64,000 nt of DNA from Sternotherus odoratus (lineage: Eukaryota; Chordata; Testudines; Kinosternidae). Where the stretch lies: NCBI GenBank assembly GCA_032164245.1, contig JAVMKO010000026.1:196001-260000 (forward strand). The letters are read 5' to 3'. A program made the translations under genes and the position numbers. The notes under the pieces are model-generated. The model saw only the letters and a list, made by a program, of their open reading frames with translations. It was not told where the DNA came from and searched no databases. How positions within the stretch are numbered: the first letter of the stretch is position 1; every line of letters begins with the position of its first letter. Positions 11,641-23,640 of this stretch are shown here, one piece after another.

Positions 11641-12150
11641 AGTTAAAGCAGATTCAAATGAGGACAGCTGCCTTTTAAAGTTTGTACGGACACTCTTGGG
11701 GGACATCAACAGTTCTACAGTCAAGGAGATGTTATTTTCCAGACATTTGCTTGTTTCTGGATGACAGAAAGCTGAAGCCTTCTGCAATTTCTTTTGATTA
11801 GCATGAACATTTTATAATTTAGCTTACTAAAACTGGGGTAAAGTTATCTTTTCAAGCATTCGGGTGATAATATACGTATAGGCCTATTTGAATGTTCAGA
11901 AAGGCACAAACATGTTGGTAATGGCCTAACATTATAAAAATAAATTATAATAATGCTATTAATAACATTTTACATCAATATTGAGGTCTCGCCACCTCAT
12001 AGCAGTCTTGTCTCTCCAGGCAGACAGGCAGGTAGGAAAAATACTAGGTCTAGGTCTCCTTTGCCCATCTAGAACTCTATGTGAGTATGGTGGGGTCTGT
12101 GTCATGGGTAGGAAGCCCTAGGGACTCATTCATGTTGGTTCTTGTCTTAG
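11641..12150. other. Stretch with no recognised gene
   Basis: AT-rich non-coding sequence. Nothing recognised before the first exon candidate at 12,151. Confidence 0.4.
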
Positions 12151-15100
12151 GAGTCGATATGGATCTTCATGGCTACCTCTGCCGACTGCGGTTCTGGTCT
12201 GCAGGTGAGTGGGAATTCTCCTCAGAAACGGACCCTCCTCCCCTCCCCCCATTGCTGTCCTCTCCAGAGCCACCTGCCAGGACCTACTGGGAATCTGCAT
12301 GCAATCTCCATGTGCTTGGGGAGTCAGGCTCTCCCGATGGAGGAAGTTTGTTTTCTCCAAGGTTCCTTGGAGCATTTTAGCTTTATTTAAACCAGTGATG
12401 GGCAAACTTTTTGGCCCAAGGGCCACATTGGAGTTCAAAATTGTGTGGAGGGCAAGGGCCCACCCCCTATCCAACCCCCCCAGTTCCCGCCCCTTGACGG
12501 CCCCCCTCAGAACCACCAACCTATCCAACCCCTCCCCCGCTCCTTGTCCCCTGACCAACCGCTCCGGAGATCCTCCCACTCTAACTGCCCCCCAGAACCC
12601 CACCCCTATCTAAGTCCCCTGCTCTTTGTTCCCTGACTACCCCCTCCTGAGACTCCCCACCCTAACCACCCACCCGGGACCCCACCCTCTATCTAAGCCC
12701 CTGTGACAGAGTAGGAATACTCTGTGTGTGCCTCAGTTTCCCCTATTCATTTCTTGTTGCAAAGCAGAGAGAGTGCATAAACTGTCTTGGGGCCTGCCCT
12801 TCCCCCTACCTGAAAGGGTTGGCTGGAAGTGTTGAATAACAAAGAGGCCAGCTGAACCTGTTGGAGGGAGGTCAGGTGACCTGACCTGGCTGAGCCAGGG
12901 GGGAGGAGGGGCTGGATAGAGTGAGTTTCAGTTTGGAGTCTGAAGCTAGCTGGAGTCAGGCAGGGAAGGCAGAGGAGCTATCTGGCTCTCTGGCCCCCCA
13001 AATGGATCCAGCTGAGGGCTCACGCTCGCTGGATGGTCTGGGTTAGACCAGATACCGGTCATCGAATAAACCTCTGTTTTACTGGCTGGCTGAGAGTCAC
13101 ATCTAACTGTGGAATTGGGGTGCAGAGTCCACAGGCTCTCTCAGGACCCCTCCCGGGCGGGCTCACTGGGGGAAGCGCACGGAGGGGCAGAAGGTGCTGA
13201 ATGCTCTGAGGTCAGACCCAGGAAGGTGTAAACGGGAACCTCTAAGCTCCTAGCCTTGAAGACAGGCTGTGTACAGAGAGAGGACGTTTTCCCTCGGAGT
13301 CCCAACTGGCTTCCTAGGGAGCAAGTTCCAGACCATCGCCCGGGCACTCCGTGACAGCTCCCCCACCCCCGCTTCTTGTCCCTTGACTGCCCGCTCCTGA
13401 GACCCCCCCATTCCTAACCCTCCTCCCCACCATCAAAGCCAGGGGCAGCTCCAGGCACCAGCGCAGCAATCACTTGCCTGGGGCAGCAAGCCACATGGGG
13501 TGGCCTGCCGGTCACTGTCAGGGTGGCAGTCAGGCGGCCTTCGGCGGTGTTTCTGCAGGAGATCCGCAGAGATCACTGCCCTGGGGCTTCAACCAGAGAC
13601 CTTTAATGGAGAATTTTAACCCTTCTCATCTATTGACAGGCACAGCAGAGCAAGAGACTGTAGTATCAGCCAGAGATGGCAGCCCACCTGACACAGAGTC
13701 TCCTGGTCCAGGTAGGCAGAAAACAGCATGATACACAGTCAGAATTCCTTTCCGAGGCCAAAGTTCCTGTTCATCTGCAATGTCTTTTACAGATAACATA
13801 AATGTTTAAACATAATGTTTAGTTCTAACTTGTGCAAACAGTATAATTCCCATGGGACCTTCTGGGCAAACAGTGGTATATTAATGCAGAGCGCTATATT
13901 AGAGAATCATGTTATGAGAGTAAATGTCTCCTCAGCCTCAGAATTCAGAAGGATGTCCACAATTGCTTATTAATTTGTGTGCACAGATGCAGCAAATGTT
14001 CACTGTGATCTGTAACTGGGTGACTGTGTGTCAAGCGATCCTGGCTGTGACTGGAACTGTGGGTGCTCCTGAGCCACACACATTCCATTCCTGGAAACAG
14101 ACACCAGTCCATTTTTCATGACTGAGATACCCATGTTTTCATACGTACATTACAACTGGCTTTGTGAGTCATGATCAGATGCTGTCTCAAGCACGGCTGG
14201 TTTGCTGGCTGTGCAGTGAGGTCGGCCAGAATAGGTAACTTCTTGATCAGAGTTTCTCTAGCCAGAACACACCTCATAACTCAAATCCCTCCTGGAACCG
14301 ATGCTCTCGGTGATAGAGCCGCCTTGCTGAATCCCAAGGAAGAGGAGAGGTGCCCCAAAGGTTTTATCCCCAAGGAAGGGGGATCCCACATTTCAGTGCC
14401 GCAGCTCTGTGCATCCACCTCCATGCAAACCTCATGATATCTCTGGCTCCTTGGGGTTCTCCAGCTCCTGAGTTACATCCTTCTGACTGAGGGGAACCCA
14501 ATGGAATCCCTTCAAAGCCCTTAGTCAGCAGAGAGCCTCCCCTGGGAAATGGAGGTTCCCCGCAACCAGAGCAATTCCAGCCATCTAGGGAGCCGCAGAC
14601 CAGCACAGAGACTTGAGCCTGGGTCTCATTCCACATGGTAATGCAGAGCACTGGGCACCAGAGCGCTAGCTTGGCCTCCCCAGAGTGAGGTGTGAATATT
14701 CTGACGTCTGTGCCGCAGAAGAGAAACTCCTGTGATTTGTTTACATTGGTTTTTGTCTTTTAGGAGTCACTCTGGGGCTTTTGGAGCAACTGCGTCAAAG
14801 ACTGACTCAGACTACTGGTGAGGAGGAATTCTTCCCAGAAGCATCCCCCACGATACAGATGTACCCCAGTCCCCCTCCGATTCCTATTGCTCTTACATAG
14901 AATCAGTCACATGACCCCTCGCCCCACCACTGCCCTTTTGAATTACAGGACGGACACCTTTCGGAAAGGACAGGACAGATCTGGACTCCATCCAGACAGG
15001 CCCCACTGACTCTTCTGCCCCAGGTAGGAGTCAACAGCCTTTTGCTGTGACAAATCAACACATTTTTATCCTGTCCCATCAGGAAGTTCCATCCCAGTGC

Positions 15101-18100
15101 ACATAGGATCATTCAGTGCCTCAGTTTACCTAGCTGCATAATGGGGTTGACAAGACTTGCAACATTCCCTGGGGTCTGGAAGGTTCGGGTGATGTTTGGA
15201 AAGGGACTGGAAAAGGAAATGCCCGATCTCAGTGTTAAGTAACATGACATGGTCCGGGCTGTGATTGGTGGAAATCCCTCGCCAGGGGTTCCATACGGTG
15301 CAGACAGTTTTCACACAGTGGTATGTCCCTGTCGCCCCCTTCTATTAGTAACCATGACTGGGGGAAATTACCCCCTCCCTCCGCCCCATCTGCCTGTATC
15401 CACAGATACAGAGGAGCAGAAGGAGGCCTGAAAACAAGACCTGGAGCCACAAACTCTGGCTGCAGGAGCAGGCAGCCACTGCAGCACTTTCTGTGCTGAG
15501 CCCCCTGATCCAGGTAGGCCCATGCCCAGTACTGAGTGCCAGGAATCAAGGGGGGGAAGCAGCCACAGTGGCAGCAATACCCCAGTGCTGAGAGGGCAAG
15601 AAGAGACTCCACCCAGGCTCTGTGCCCTGCTCTGCACGTGCACATAAGCCACCGACCTGTGCTCCACCCTACATACCGGCCTCTGCGCCACCCCACCCTG
15701 GGCTACAGCACTGCTGCCATAGGACAGCAATGGAATCACCACTGGCCAGCCTGGGTGCCAGTAAAGGAGGAACTGACCCACCTGGCAGCTCCCTCTACCA
15801 GTTCAGCTCCCCAGCGGCTCTTCGTAAGAACATAAGAATGACCATGCTGGGTCAGACCAATGGTCCATCTAGCCTGGTCCCCTGGCTTCTGATGGTGGCC
15901 AATGCCAGGTGCTTCAGAGGGATGAACAGAACAGAGCAATTATCAAGGGATCCATCCCCTGTCATCCAATTCCAACTTCTGGCCATCCAAGTTTTAGGGA
16001 CACCCAGAGCATGGGATTGCAACCCTGGCCATCTTGTCTAGGAGCCATTAATGGACCTGTCCTCCTTGAACTTATCTAGTTCTTTTAAACCCAGTTATGC
16101 TTTTGGCCTTCACAGCATCCCCTGTCAAGGAGTTCCACAGCTTGAGTATGCATTGTGAGAAGAAATACTTCCAGTTGTTTGTTTTAAACCCACTGCCTAT
16201 TCATTTCATTGGCTGACCTCGGTTCATGTGTTGTGTCAAGGGGTAAATAACACTTCTCTAGTCATTTTCTCCACACCATTCAGGATTCAATAGACCCCTG
16301 TCATGCCTCCACTTAGTTGTCTCTTGTCTAAGATAAACAGTCCCAGGCATTTTAATCTCTCCCCATTTGGAAGCTGCTCCATCCCGCTAATCATTTTTGC
16401 TGCCCTTCTCTGTATCTTTTCCATTTCTAATATGTCTTTTCGGAGATAGGGTGCCCAGAACCGCTCCTGGTGTTCAAGATGTGGGTGTACCATGGATTTA
16501 GATGGAGGCAATATGAAATTATCTGTCTTATTACCTATCCCTTTCCTAAGGATTCCCAACAGTTGGTAGCTCTTTTGACTGCCGCTGCACATTCTGTGGA
16601 TGTTTCCAGAGAACTATTCACAACGAGGTCAAGATCTCGTTCTTGAGTGGTAACAGCGAATTTAGACCCCCATCATTTTGAATGTAGGATTATGTTTTCC
16701 AATGTGGATAACTTTGCACTCATCAACACTGAATTTCATCTGTCATTTTGTTGCCCAGTCACCCAGTTTAGGGAGATCCCTTTGTAACTCTTTGCAGTCC
16801 GCCTGGGACTTAACTATGGTGAGTAATTTTGTATCATCCACACATTTTGCCACCACCTCACGATTTTACCTCTGTGTGGTACCTCTTTGCCACAGGCCCC
16901 AGTACAGATCTTTGGGCGACCTCACTATTTACCTTATTGTGAAAACTGTCTTTTAACAAGCTATAGTCCATGAGAGGACCTTTCCTCTATCCCAACACTG
17001 CTTACTTTGCTTAAGAGCAAACTTAGTTTTCTTCCGTTTATTTTAGGCACCAAGCAGAAGGCCTATTCATCAGCCAGGGGACAGGTCGTTAAAATCAGCA
17101 AGCACGAGGAAAGGCCAAGGAAGACCAGTGTGAGTGAGGAGAGAGCGGGAAATGCACAGCACACTGGAGAAGTGCCCATGGCACAGATGGTAGAAGGTTC
17201 CCTCCATCACCAACCCAGCCTGAACTCCCACCCCTACTGCCTTCCCCAGGAAGCACTTGTCACGGTACTGAAATAATTTGGTACCGTGTAGATCACTGGG
17301 GTACGAAATATTATGTGAAGGGGGTCATAACAGGTGTCTTATGTGTGTATCTATTCCATATGTGTGTATTTATTTTGTAACTGAAGTTATGGGTGCCTGT
17401 ACTTCAAACAGGCTTAGCTCAGAAATCTCAGACAGGCTGGTGCTAACTCGAGCCCATTAAAGGGCCATCAACTGCACAATGGACTGCATCCACACCCGAG
17501 GAGAGGAGCCTCCCCAGGAGTGGAACATGCCTGGGCAAGAACTGAATCACTGAGAGTCTGGTAATTGGACCATGTGGCTGTGAACCTTCAGTTTGCAGCC
17601 AGACTCTGCATAAGGAGGAGGAGGGTCTTCACCATCAGGAGGAAGGCTATAAAGCCTGGAAGAACATTCCCCATTTTGTCTTTTACCTCCAGTCTTCAGC
17701 CTGCCTTGTTTCCAGCTTTGGATGGAACTTTGCTTCTCAGGGAACTCTGGACAAAGGTACTGACCCATCTCGGCAAGAGATGCCCTCCAAAGACTTTGAT
17801 TTGAACCTGCAGTTTATTCTACCTTTGCTGCAAGCCTGAACTAAGAGATGTGCCATTACTGCATGTAATTGATTTCTTTTAACCATTCTTAACCCTCACC
17901 TATACCTTGTTTCCTTTTATAATAAACCTTTAGATTTTAGATTCTAAAGGATTGGCTACAGCGTGATTTGTGGTAAGATCTAATTTGTATATTGGCCTGG
18001 GTCTGGGGCCTGATTCTTTGGAATTGGGGAGAACTGTTTTCTTTATTTGGGGGATTGGTTTTCATAACCATTGATCCCCAGGACAGGTGGCTGCTGGTGG

Positions 18101-21100
18101 TGATACTGGGAAGCTGGAGTGTCTAAGGGAATTGCTTGTGTGACTTGTGGTTAGCCAGTGGGGCGAAACCAAAGTCTGTTCTGTTTGGCTGGTTTGGTTT
18201 GCCTTAGTGTGGAAAAACCCCAGCTTTGGGCTGTAGTTGCCCCTTTGGAAGCAATCTGTCCTGATCTGACACTCACAGTTGGATCCTGCCAGGAACAGCA
18301 CTGTCACAGCACTGACCCTCTGAAGCTCTGATTCCCTTTCCCCATCTGCTTGCTCCCAGATTCGCCGCCATTCTCTGGCCCTTGAGAACATGCTCTGACA
18401 CCCCCTCCCTTCCTTGACAGGGCAGGTGTTGCAGATGGGAGGAAAGAGATGACTCCATTCCCATCACCCCGCTCTGCTTCCTTCTTCTTTGCTAGCTGGT
18501 CAGCAACAGGCTGCATTAGGGAGCCAGGGAGAGAAATAATAACCATCGTCCTGAGCTTCACCTCTCCCCAGAGTGTCCCGCACACTCACCTCTCCCTGGG
18601 CCCAGGGCAGGGTTAGCTTTTAGCCCAGCCTACAGCTGTGGAGGGCAAGGCTCCAGGAGGGGAAGTGTTTGGCTCAAGGCCAGAAAGCAGGAGTATACAT
18701 CCCTGGTGCACTCTGGAGTGACCATTGTAGGAGGTGGGCAGGCGGAGACAATGGGCCAGGTCCTTGACCCCAGGGAAGGCCGCATGAAGGGACCTTAAGC
18801 TCTCCCTTCCAAGCTCCCATGCTGTTTCCTCACCCCAGTATGGGGACAGGGAAGAGCCCTTGGATGCCGTCTCCCCATCCCTGACCTGTTTGTGTGGGTC
18901 TCTAGGCTGTCAGGATAGAGATTGACTCTGTCTGCATTGTGCTGCACCCAGTGCAACAGGGCCTGATCCTGACTGGAGCCTCCGGGCATTGCCATAACTT
19001 CACTAGTGATAAGTCATCTTCTCTGGCACAGAGCCTTGCTTGCATAAAGGACATGGACAAGGCTGCGCTGAGGAAGGACATTGGCATCCTCTTCCCAGCA
19101 CTCCACTCCATGGTAAGAGATGCTGGGATCACTCAGGCAAAATGCCAGGGCCTGTTGGCTTAAACTGGGTAGGCTGTGGGAAGAGCTGTCCCTGCCGCAT
19201 CCTCTTCCCACTGGGTGATGGATCCTGGAGAACTCTCCTTTGGTTTCTTTTCCTCCCACCCACCCTAACCCCTTTGACCGGGATGCTGCATCTTGTTCCA
19301 ACACTCCACACCTTCGATTCCTGACCCGACAAGCTCTGCTTCTACATGAGCCATGGCCCCCTGAAGACTCAGCGTCACTCATGGACTGATCCTGTTCTTT
19401 AGATGGGAATTAGAATCTACCCCTCCACCCTCACCCCTTCACCCTGCCATCCGAGATCTTGGCCTGAGAGATGCTCGATCTAGTTCAGCAGTTCTCAAAC
19501 TGGGGGTCATGGCCCCCTGGGGGGTCGCCGGACGATTCCAGGGGGGTTGCGAGGTGCTGATGCATTCGGCAGCATGTTGGCGGCTGCTCCAAGCGCGGGA
19601 GTGTGTCCTCCGGAAAACGGCCGAATTGAACGCTTCCGGTGTCAGTGGCATTTCGGCGGCCACCAAAATGCCGCCGAATACGGAAGCGCTCAATTCGGCG
19701 GCATTTCTGCGGACATACCCAGGGCCGCGGAAGAGGAAAAAGGGGCGGTGGCAGGTAGAAGTTTGAGAAGCGCTGATCTAGTTTGTCCTTGCTTGTGTTG
19801 CTTTCTTCCCTTGGGTGTGTCATCTCCTCAGAGATCACATGGAGGAGTGGACAGAGGCCCTGGACTCTCTGGTCCATCTGGGTAAGAAACCCCTTCACTT
19901 TTCCCAGAGAAGGAGATCACCCAGCCTGTGGAATTCAATAAGAACTGGAGGATGCTCCTCCCTGGTGGCTCACTAGCAGGCCATATTCTCCTCGGCCTCC
20001 GGGTCACTTTATCCAGCCCCATCTCTGCGTATGGCCTGGTAAGAGGGAGCCCCTCCCGTCAGCAGGAAGTGCTGTGAACGGGGGCAGGCCCAGGATCATC
20101 CCCAAAGAGCAGCTCCCCAGCACAGCCCCTGCCAGCCGGGCCCCGGGGATGTAGGTGTCTCCAGACAGGACCAGTCCCTAGGCGGTGGCTCTGCTGGAGA
20201 TGCCCCTGGGAGCTCTGCTGCTTAGGGAGGGAGTTGTCCTTCCTGCCCTCAAACCCAGCCTGATTCCTGCTGGGACCAGTCTCTATTCTAAGGGCCCCAT
20301 CTCCTCCATTCCTTCCAATCAGGAAATTTGTGCCTCCCCTCTCTAAACAACAAGAGGCTGAGACCATCGACACCTGCATCGCCAGCGCCGTCATTCAGTG
20401 CCCAGAGATTAATGAAGCATGGACAAAGCTGCAACTCCCTCTTGCCTCCTTGGCTGGGAAACTCAGCCACCCCCCTGCTGAGTAGCTGGACCCTGGCCTG
20501 ATGCAGGGAGCTGCGTGTCCAGCCAAATCCAGCCCCTCGCTTTCTTTTCCAAAGGGCTGGTGGGAAGTGGCTCTGCAGTTAACTCTGCAGTTGGGCTGGC
20601 AGGGAGGACAGCTGGAGAGGAGAGTGTCTGTGAGGCTGTACAGAATTACCCTGCATCCTTGGCACAGGGAGCTAGAACCGACATCCAGTTTACACCAGCT
20701 GAGGAGCCAGCCCAGGGCTGTTCAATAGTATTTGGTGCAGAGGGAGCAAAGCATAGATTTGGGACGACGGGCAGGCGACTCGCCCTGCCACAGAACCAGA
20801 GATTGGCTGGAGTGGGGATGAGCAGCGCAGCCCTTGGCGAGCTAGCAGGGTGTTGGGGGCAGCTGGGGTCCCTCCAGAGGTGGGGGGAGGAGGCCTTCCC
20901 TCCAGCGCACAGCTCAGTACGCGTGTTCGGGAGCCCAGGTGGGAGGAAGGATTCTTTGGGGAAGGGCAGCCTGTGGTCCAAGTGAGCCCCATGTCTATGT
21001 ACAGGGGGATCAGTATCATCTGGGTAAAGGGACTCCGAATAGCAACAGCACCTGGCTGCAGACAGGGAGGGGGGATCCACTTGTCCCCCTGTCTCGTGCA

Positions 21101-22030
21101 CCTCCCCTCCCTTGCTATTTACTTCCCTGCTTCTCTCTGCTCCAGTCTCTCCAACAACAGCCCTGCGAGTCCCTGGATCTGGTGCTGAAGACATTCCTAG
21201 AACTGCACCCAACCCCCACCACTATGCTGCGTCTGTTTCTGGTATGACTGGGAACGGGAGAGGCCATTCGCACTGGCCGTCCGGGGATGGGCCAGTTGTT
21301 CAGGTTCTACCCGAACCACAAGAGGGAAGGCTCCAATTGATCCCAAAGGGGCTCCCAGCTACTGTGAACTAGCCATTCTCCATGGGGCATACACCTGACC
21401 CTGGGATCCAGCAAGAGAATCCTAGTCTTGCTCCAGGGAGTGTCAGCCCCAAGCCCACACAGGAGCAATGGGGAGAGTGCTCAAAGCACTGACTCCAAGA
21501 TCCTCGGACCTGTCACAACACCCCCAAGACAGGAGAGGAGCGCTGAGTTCCAGTGTCTGGAGAAGGGGTTAAATGCACCATCTACTCTTCCTGCTGGTTC
21601 TGGGGGTTGCCTGAAGGACATGCGGGGGAGGTCACCCCGGCATCGCTGCCTCTCACACGGCTTTCTCCCTGCTCCCCAGCACTTGCAGCCCTGGATTTGC
21701 ACTCCCTGGGCCCAGGAGCGGAGCCGAGCAGTGCGAGCCAGCGCCCAGCTCCTCATGTTGTACAGATCTAAAGCCATCACCGAGGTGAGCAACACGGACT
21801 CTGCTGCCCCCCGCAGCACGCACAGAGAGAGGGGGAGGGGGATACGATAGAGCTGGGCTCAGCTCCAGTCCATGCTCTGATTTTCTGTTCGGTGGCCCAT
21901 TAGGACCTGAGCCCCATGATGGAACAGGGCTACATGGCCGGGGTGCTCCTAAGCCAGGCCTTCGACGCTCAGGAGGCCACCAGACACTGGGCATCGCAGG
22001 CTCTGCACTGGCTCTTCACGCCTTGCAAAG
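12151..22030 (+). CDS. MROH-like (maestro HEAT-like repeat) gene, multi-exon, probably partial or decaying
   Basis: Exons with AG/GT flanks: 12151-12204, 13640-13711, 14764-14817, 14949-15023, 15406-15513 (all phase 1-1), 17047-17129, 18906-19112, 19832-19881, 19908-20038, 21146-21241, 21680-21784 and 21904-22030. Phases join exactly across most introns. The last three encode alpha-helical pairs; LQPWICTPWAQERSRAVRASAQ and GYMAGVLLSQAFDAQEATRHW follow the W...ER.RA..... and G.L.GLL....D..ATR.W pattern of MROH HEAT repeats. KNWRMLLPGG...ILLGL (about 19,937-19,990) fits the W.LLL....GV.LL motif. Doubts: exon 15406-15513 has an in-frame TGA at 15,429-15,431; exon 19112 to 19832 does not join in phase; after 22,030 a satellite array begins and no further exon is seen. 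A possible extra segment, 20,357-20,484, ends in a stop. The initiation exon was not found. It may be a pseudogene or an incomplete model. Confidence 0.6.
12393..13435. mobile_element. hAT-type MITE (CAGTGATGGGCAAAC), split by an LTR
   Basis: The left end CAGTGATGGGCAAACTTTTTGGCCC, followed by AAGGGCCACATTGGAGTTCAAAATTGTG, is a known-looking terminal repeat that also occurs at 33,062. The interior is a C-rich low-complexity tract of CCCTGACC/ACCCC repeats. The LTR at 12,702-13,356 was inserted into this tract, and the C-rich sequence resumes at 13,357. The right terminal repeat is not clear. Confidence 0.6.
12702..13356 (+). mobile_element. Solo LTR, TGTGACRGAGTAGG family
   Basis: It starts TGTGACAGAGTAGG and ends GGCACTCCGTGACA, so the ends are inverted repeats of about 11 bp. 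A plus-strand AATAAA lies near 13,066. It is homologous end to end with the copy at 44,801-45,461. The flanks GCCCC and GCTCC are a 5-bp duplication with one mismatch. The long minus-strand frame at 13,141-13,347 is not a gene. Confidence 0.85.
13436..13595. mobile_element. MITE fragment (GGGGCAGCTCCAGGCACCAGCG)
   Basis: The GCAGCTCCAGGCACCAGCGC...CTTGCCTGGGGCAGCAAGCC segment resembles a common reptile non-autonomous DNA element. It runs up to about 13,595, near the exon at 13,640. Only one end is clear. Confidence 0.45.
15829..17040 (-). mobile_element. CR1/L3-type LINE, longer 3' copy
   Basis: The plus strand starts GTAAGAACATAAGAATGACC...GGGTCAGACC, the reverse of the TTCTTATG tail. Minus-strand translation between about 16,290 and 16,590 gives HPHLEHQERFWAPY-type sequence and MEKIQRRAAKMISG, typical of the end of CR1 ORF2. 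The copy extends further 5' than the one at 9,463 and is riddled with stops. It lies between two exons of the MROH-like gene, in intron sequence and in antisense orientation. Confidence 0.8.
17258..18308 (+). mobile_element. Solo LTR, TGTCACGGTACTG family, copy A
   Basis: It begins TGTCACGGTACTG and ends CAGCACTGTCACA. The 5-bp duplication GCACT flanks it (17,253-17,257 and 18,309-18,313). It contains an AATAAA near 17,921 in plus orientation. It is a full-length homologue of the LTRs at 27,101, 35,049, 54,072 and 59,034, so it is a solo LTR of the Gmr1-like element described below. It lies within an intron of the MROH-like gene, same strand. Confidence 0.92.
19486..19775. mobile_element. hAT-type MITE with perfect 8-bp target duplication
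   Basis: Terminal inverted repeats are CAGCAGTTCTCAAAC (left) and GTTTGAGAAGCGCTG (right), flanked by ATCTAGTT at 19,478-19,485 and 19,776-19,783. Internal short inverted repeats with CGGCGGCATTT cause overlapping chance frames on both strands. It lies in an intron of the MROH-like gene. Confidence 0.9.
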
Positions 22031-22204
22031 GTAAGATGGAGGAAAGCAAACAGTCGCCCCCTCCCAGCCCCGGCCGTTACCTAGTGAGCAGGGCTGCAGA
22101 GAGAACATGGCGCCTTCATCCCAGCCCTGACCAGATGGACACAGAGCAGAAGTGGGTTGGTATCTACCAGGCTGGCCTGGCATCTGCCCTTCACCAGGTG
22201 CCTC

Positions 22205-23640
22205 GGCAGTAATAGGGAAAATGTTGCTCATATAAAGAAATTTTCAGGAACGGATCTGTGCCAAAACCGCTGCAGTACCTAAACATTTAACACATTGCAA
22301 TTTAACACATTGCTTTGTCAGTTTGGCGCTAGCAATAATAGGGAAAAAGTTGCTCATATAAAGAAATTTTCAGGAACGGATCTGTACCAAAAGATCAGCA
22401 ATACATTCAAATGACATGCTGAGTTGGATTGTATTGTCAGTTTGGCGCTAGACCTAATAGGGGAAAAGTTGCTCATATAAAGAAATTTTCACAAAGTAAT
22501 CTGTACCAAAAGCACAGGAATACATTCAAACTACATGTAGAGGTGAATTGCATTGTCAGTTTGGCGCTAGCAATAAGAGGGAAAAATTGCTTATATAAAG
22601 TAATTTTCAAGAACGGATCTGAACCAAAAGCACAGCAATACATTCAAACTACATGTAGATGTAGATTGCATTGTCAGTTTGGCGCTAGCAGCAAGAGAGG
22701 AAAAGTTGCTCATATAAAGAAATTTTCACGAACGGATCTGTACCAAAAGTTCAGCAATACATTCAAATGACAGGCTGAGTTGGATTGCATTGTGAGTTTG
22801 GCGCTAGACCTAATAGGGGAAAAGCTGCTCATATAAAGAAATTTTCACAAACGGATCCGTGCCAAAATATCTTCAGTACCTGTAAATTGAAGCCAGATGT
22901 GGATTTTATACTCAATTCAGAGCTAGTAATGAAAGTTAAATAGTTGCACATAGAAACCAATTTTCACGAACGGATCTGTACCAAAAGCACAGCAATACAT
23001 TCAAACTACATGTAGATGTAGTTTGCATTGTCAGTTTTGCGGTACGAGAAAAAGGGGAAAAGTTGCTTATATAAAGTCATTTTCACGAACCGATCTGTAC
23101 CAAAAGTTCAGCAATACATTCAAATGACATGGTGAGTTGGATGGCATTCTCAGTTTCGAGCTAGACCTAATAGGGAAAAAGTTGCTCATAAAGAAATTTT
23201 CACAAACGGAACTATGCCAAAATTTCTGCTTTACCTTACAATTGAAGGCAAATGTGGATTGCATTCTCATTTTAGAGCTAGTAGTGAAAGTTAAATAGTT
23301 GCACATAGAAACCAATTTTCACGAACGGATCTGTACGAAAAGCACAGCAATACATTCAAACTACATGTAGATGTAGATTGCATTGTCAGTTTGGCGCTAG
23401 TAGTAAGAGGGGAAAAGTTGCTTATATAAAGCAATTTTCACGAACGGATCTGTACCAAAAGTTCAGCAATACATTCAAATGACATGCTGAGTTGGATTGC
23501 ATGGTCAGTTTCGAGCTAGACCTAATAGGGAAAAAGTTGCTCATAAAGAAATTTTAACAAACGGATCTGTACCAAAAGTTCAGCAATACTTTCAAACTAC
23601 ATGTAAATGTAGATTGCATTGTCAGTTTGGCGCTAGGCTT
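22205..23640 (+). repeat. 119-bp tandem satellite array
   Basis: About 12 tandem units of 119 bp. Anchor words recur at that spacing: TTGGCGCTAG at about 22,322, 22,441, 22,560, 22,679 and 22,798; each unit also carries GTTGCTCATATAAAG, AATTTTCACGAACGGATC and CAGCAATACATTCAAA. Some units are variants (GAGCTAGTAGTGAAAGTTAAATAG). The array begins about 170 bp after the last MROH-like exon. Short frames here are only repeat readings. Confidence 0.95.

Noticed and set aside
20357..20484. Additional MROH-like exon (EAETIDTCIASAVIQ...)
   Set aside because: No phase-compatible acceptor with a proper polypyrimidine tract, no donor, and it ends in TAG; kept only as a remark in the gene entry.
22205..23640. 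CRISPR-like array of direct repeats
   Set aside because: The whole 119-bp unit is repeated without unique spacers, in vertebrate DNA; it is a satellite.
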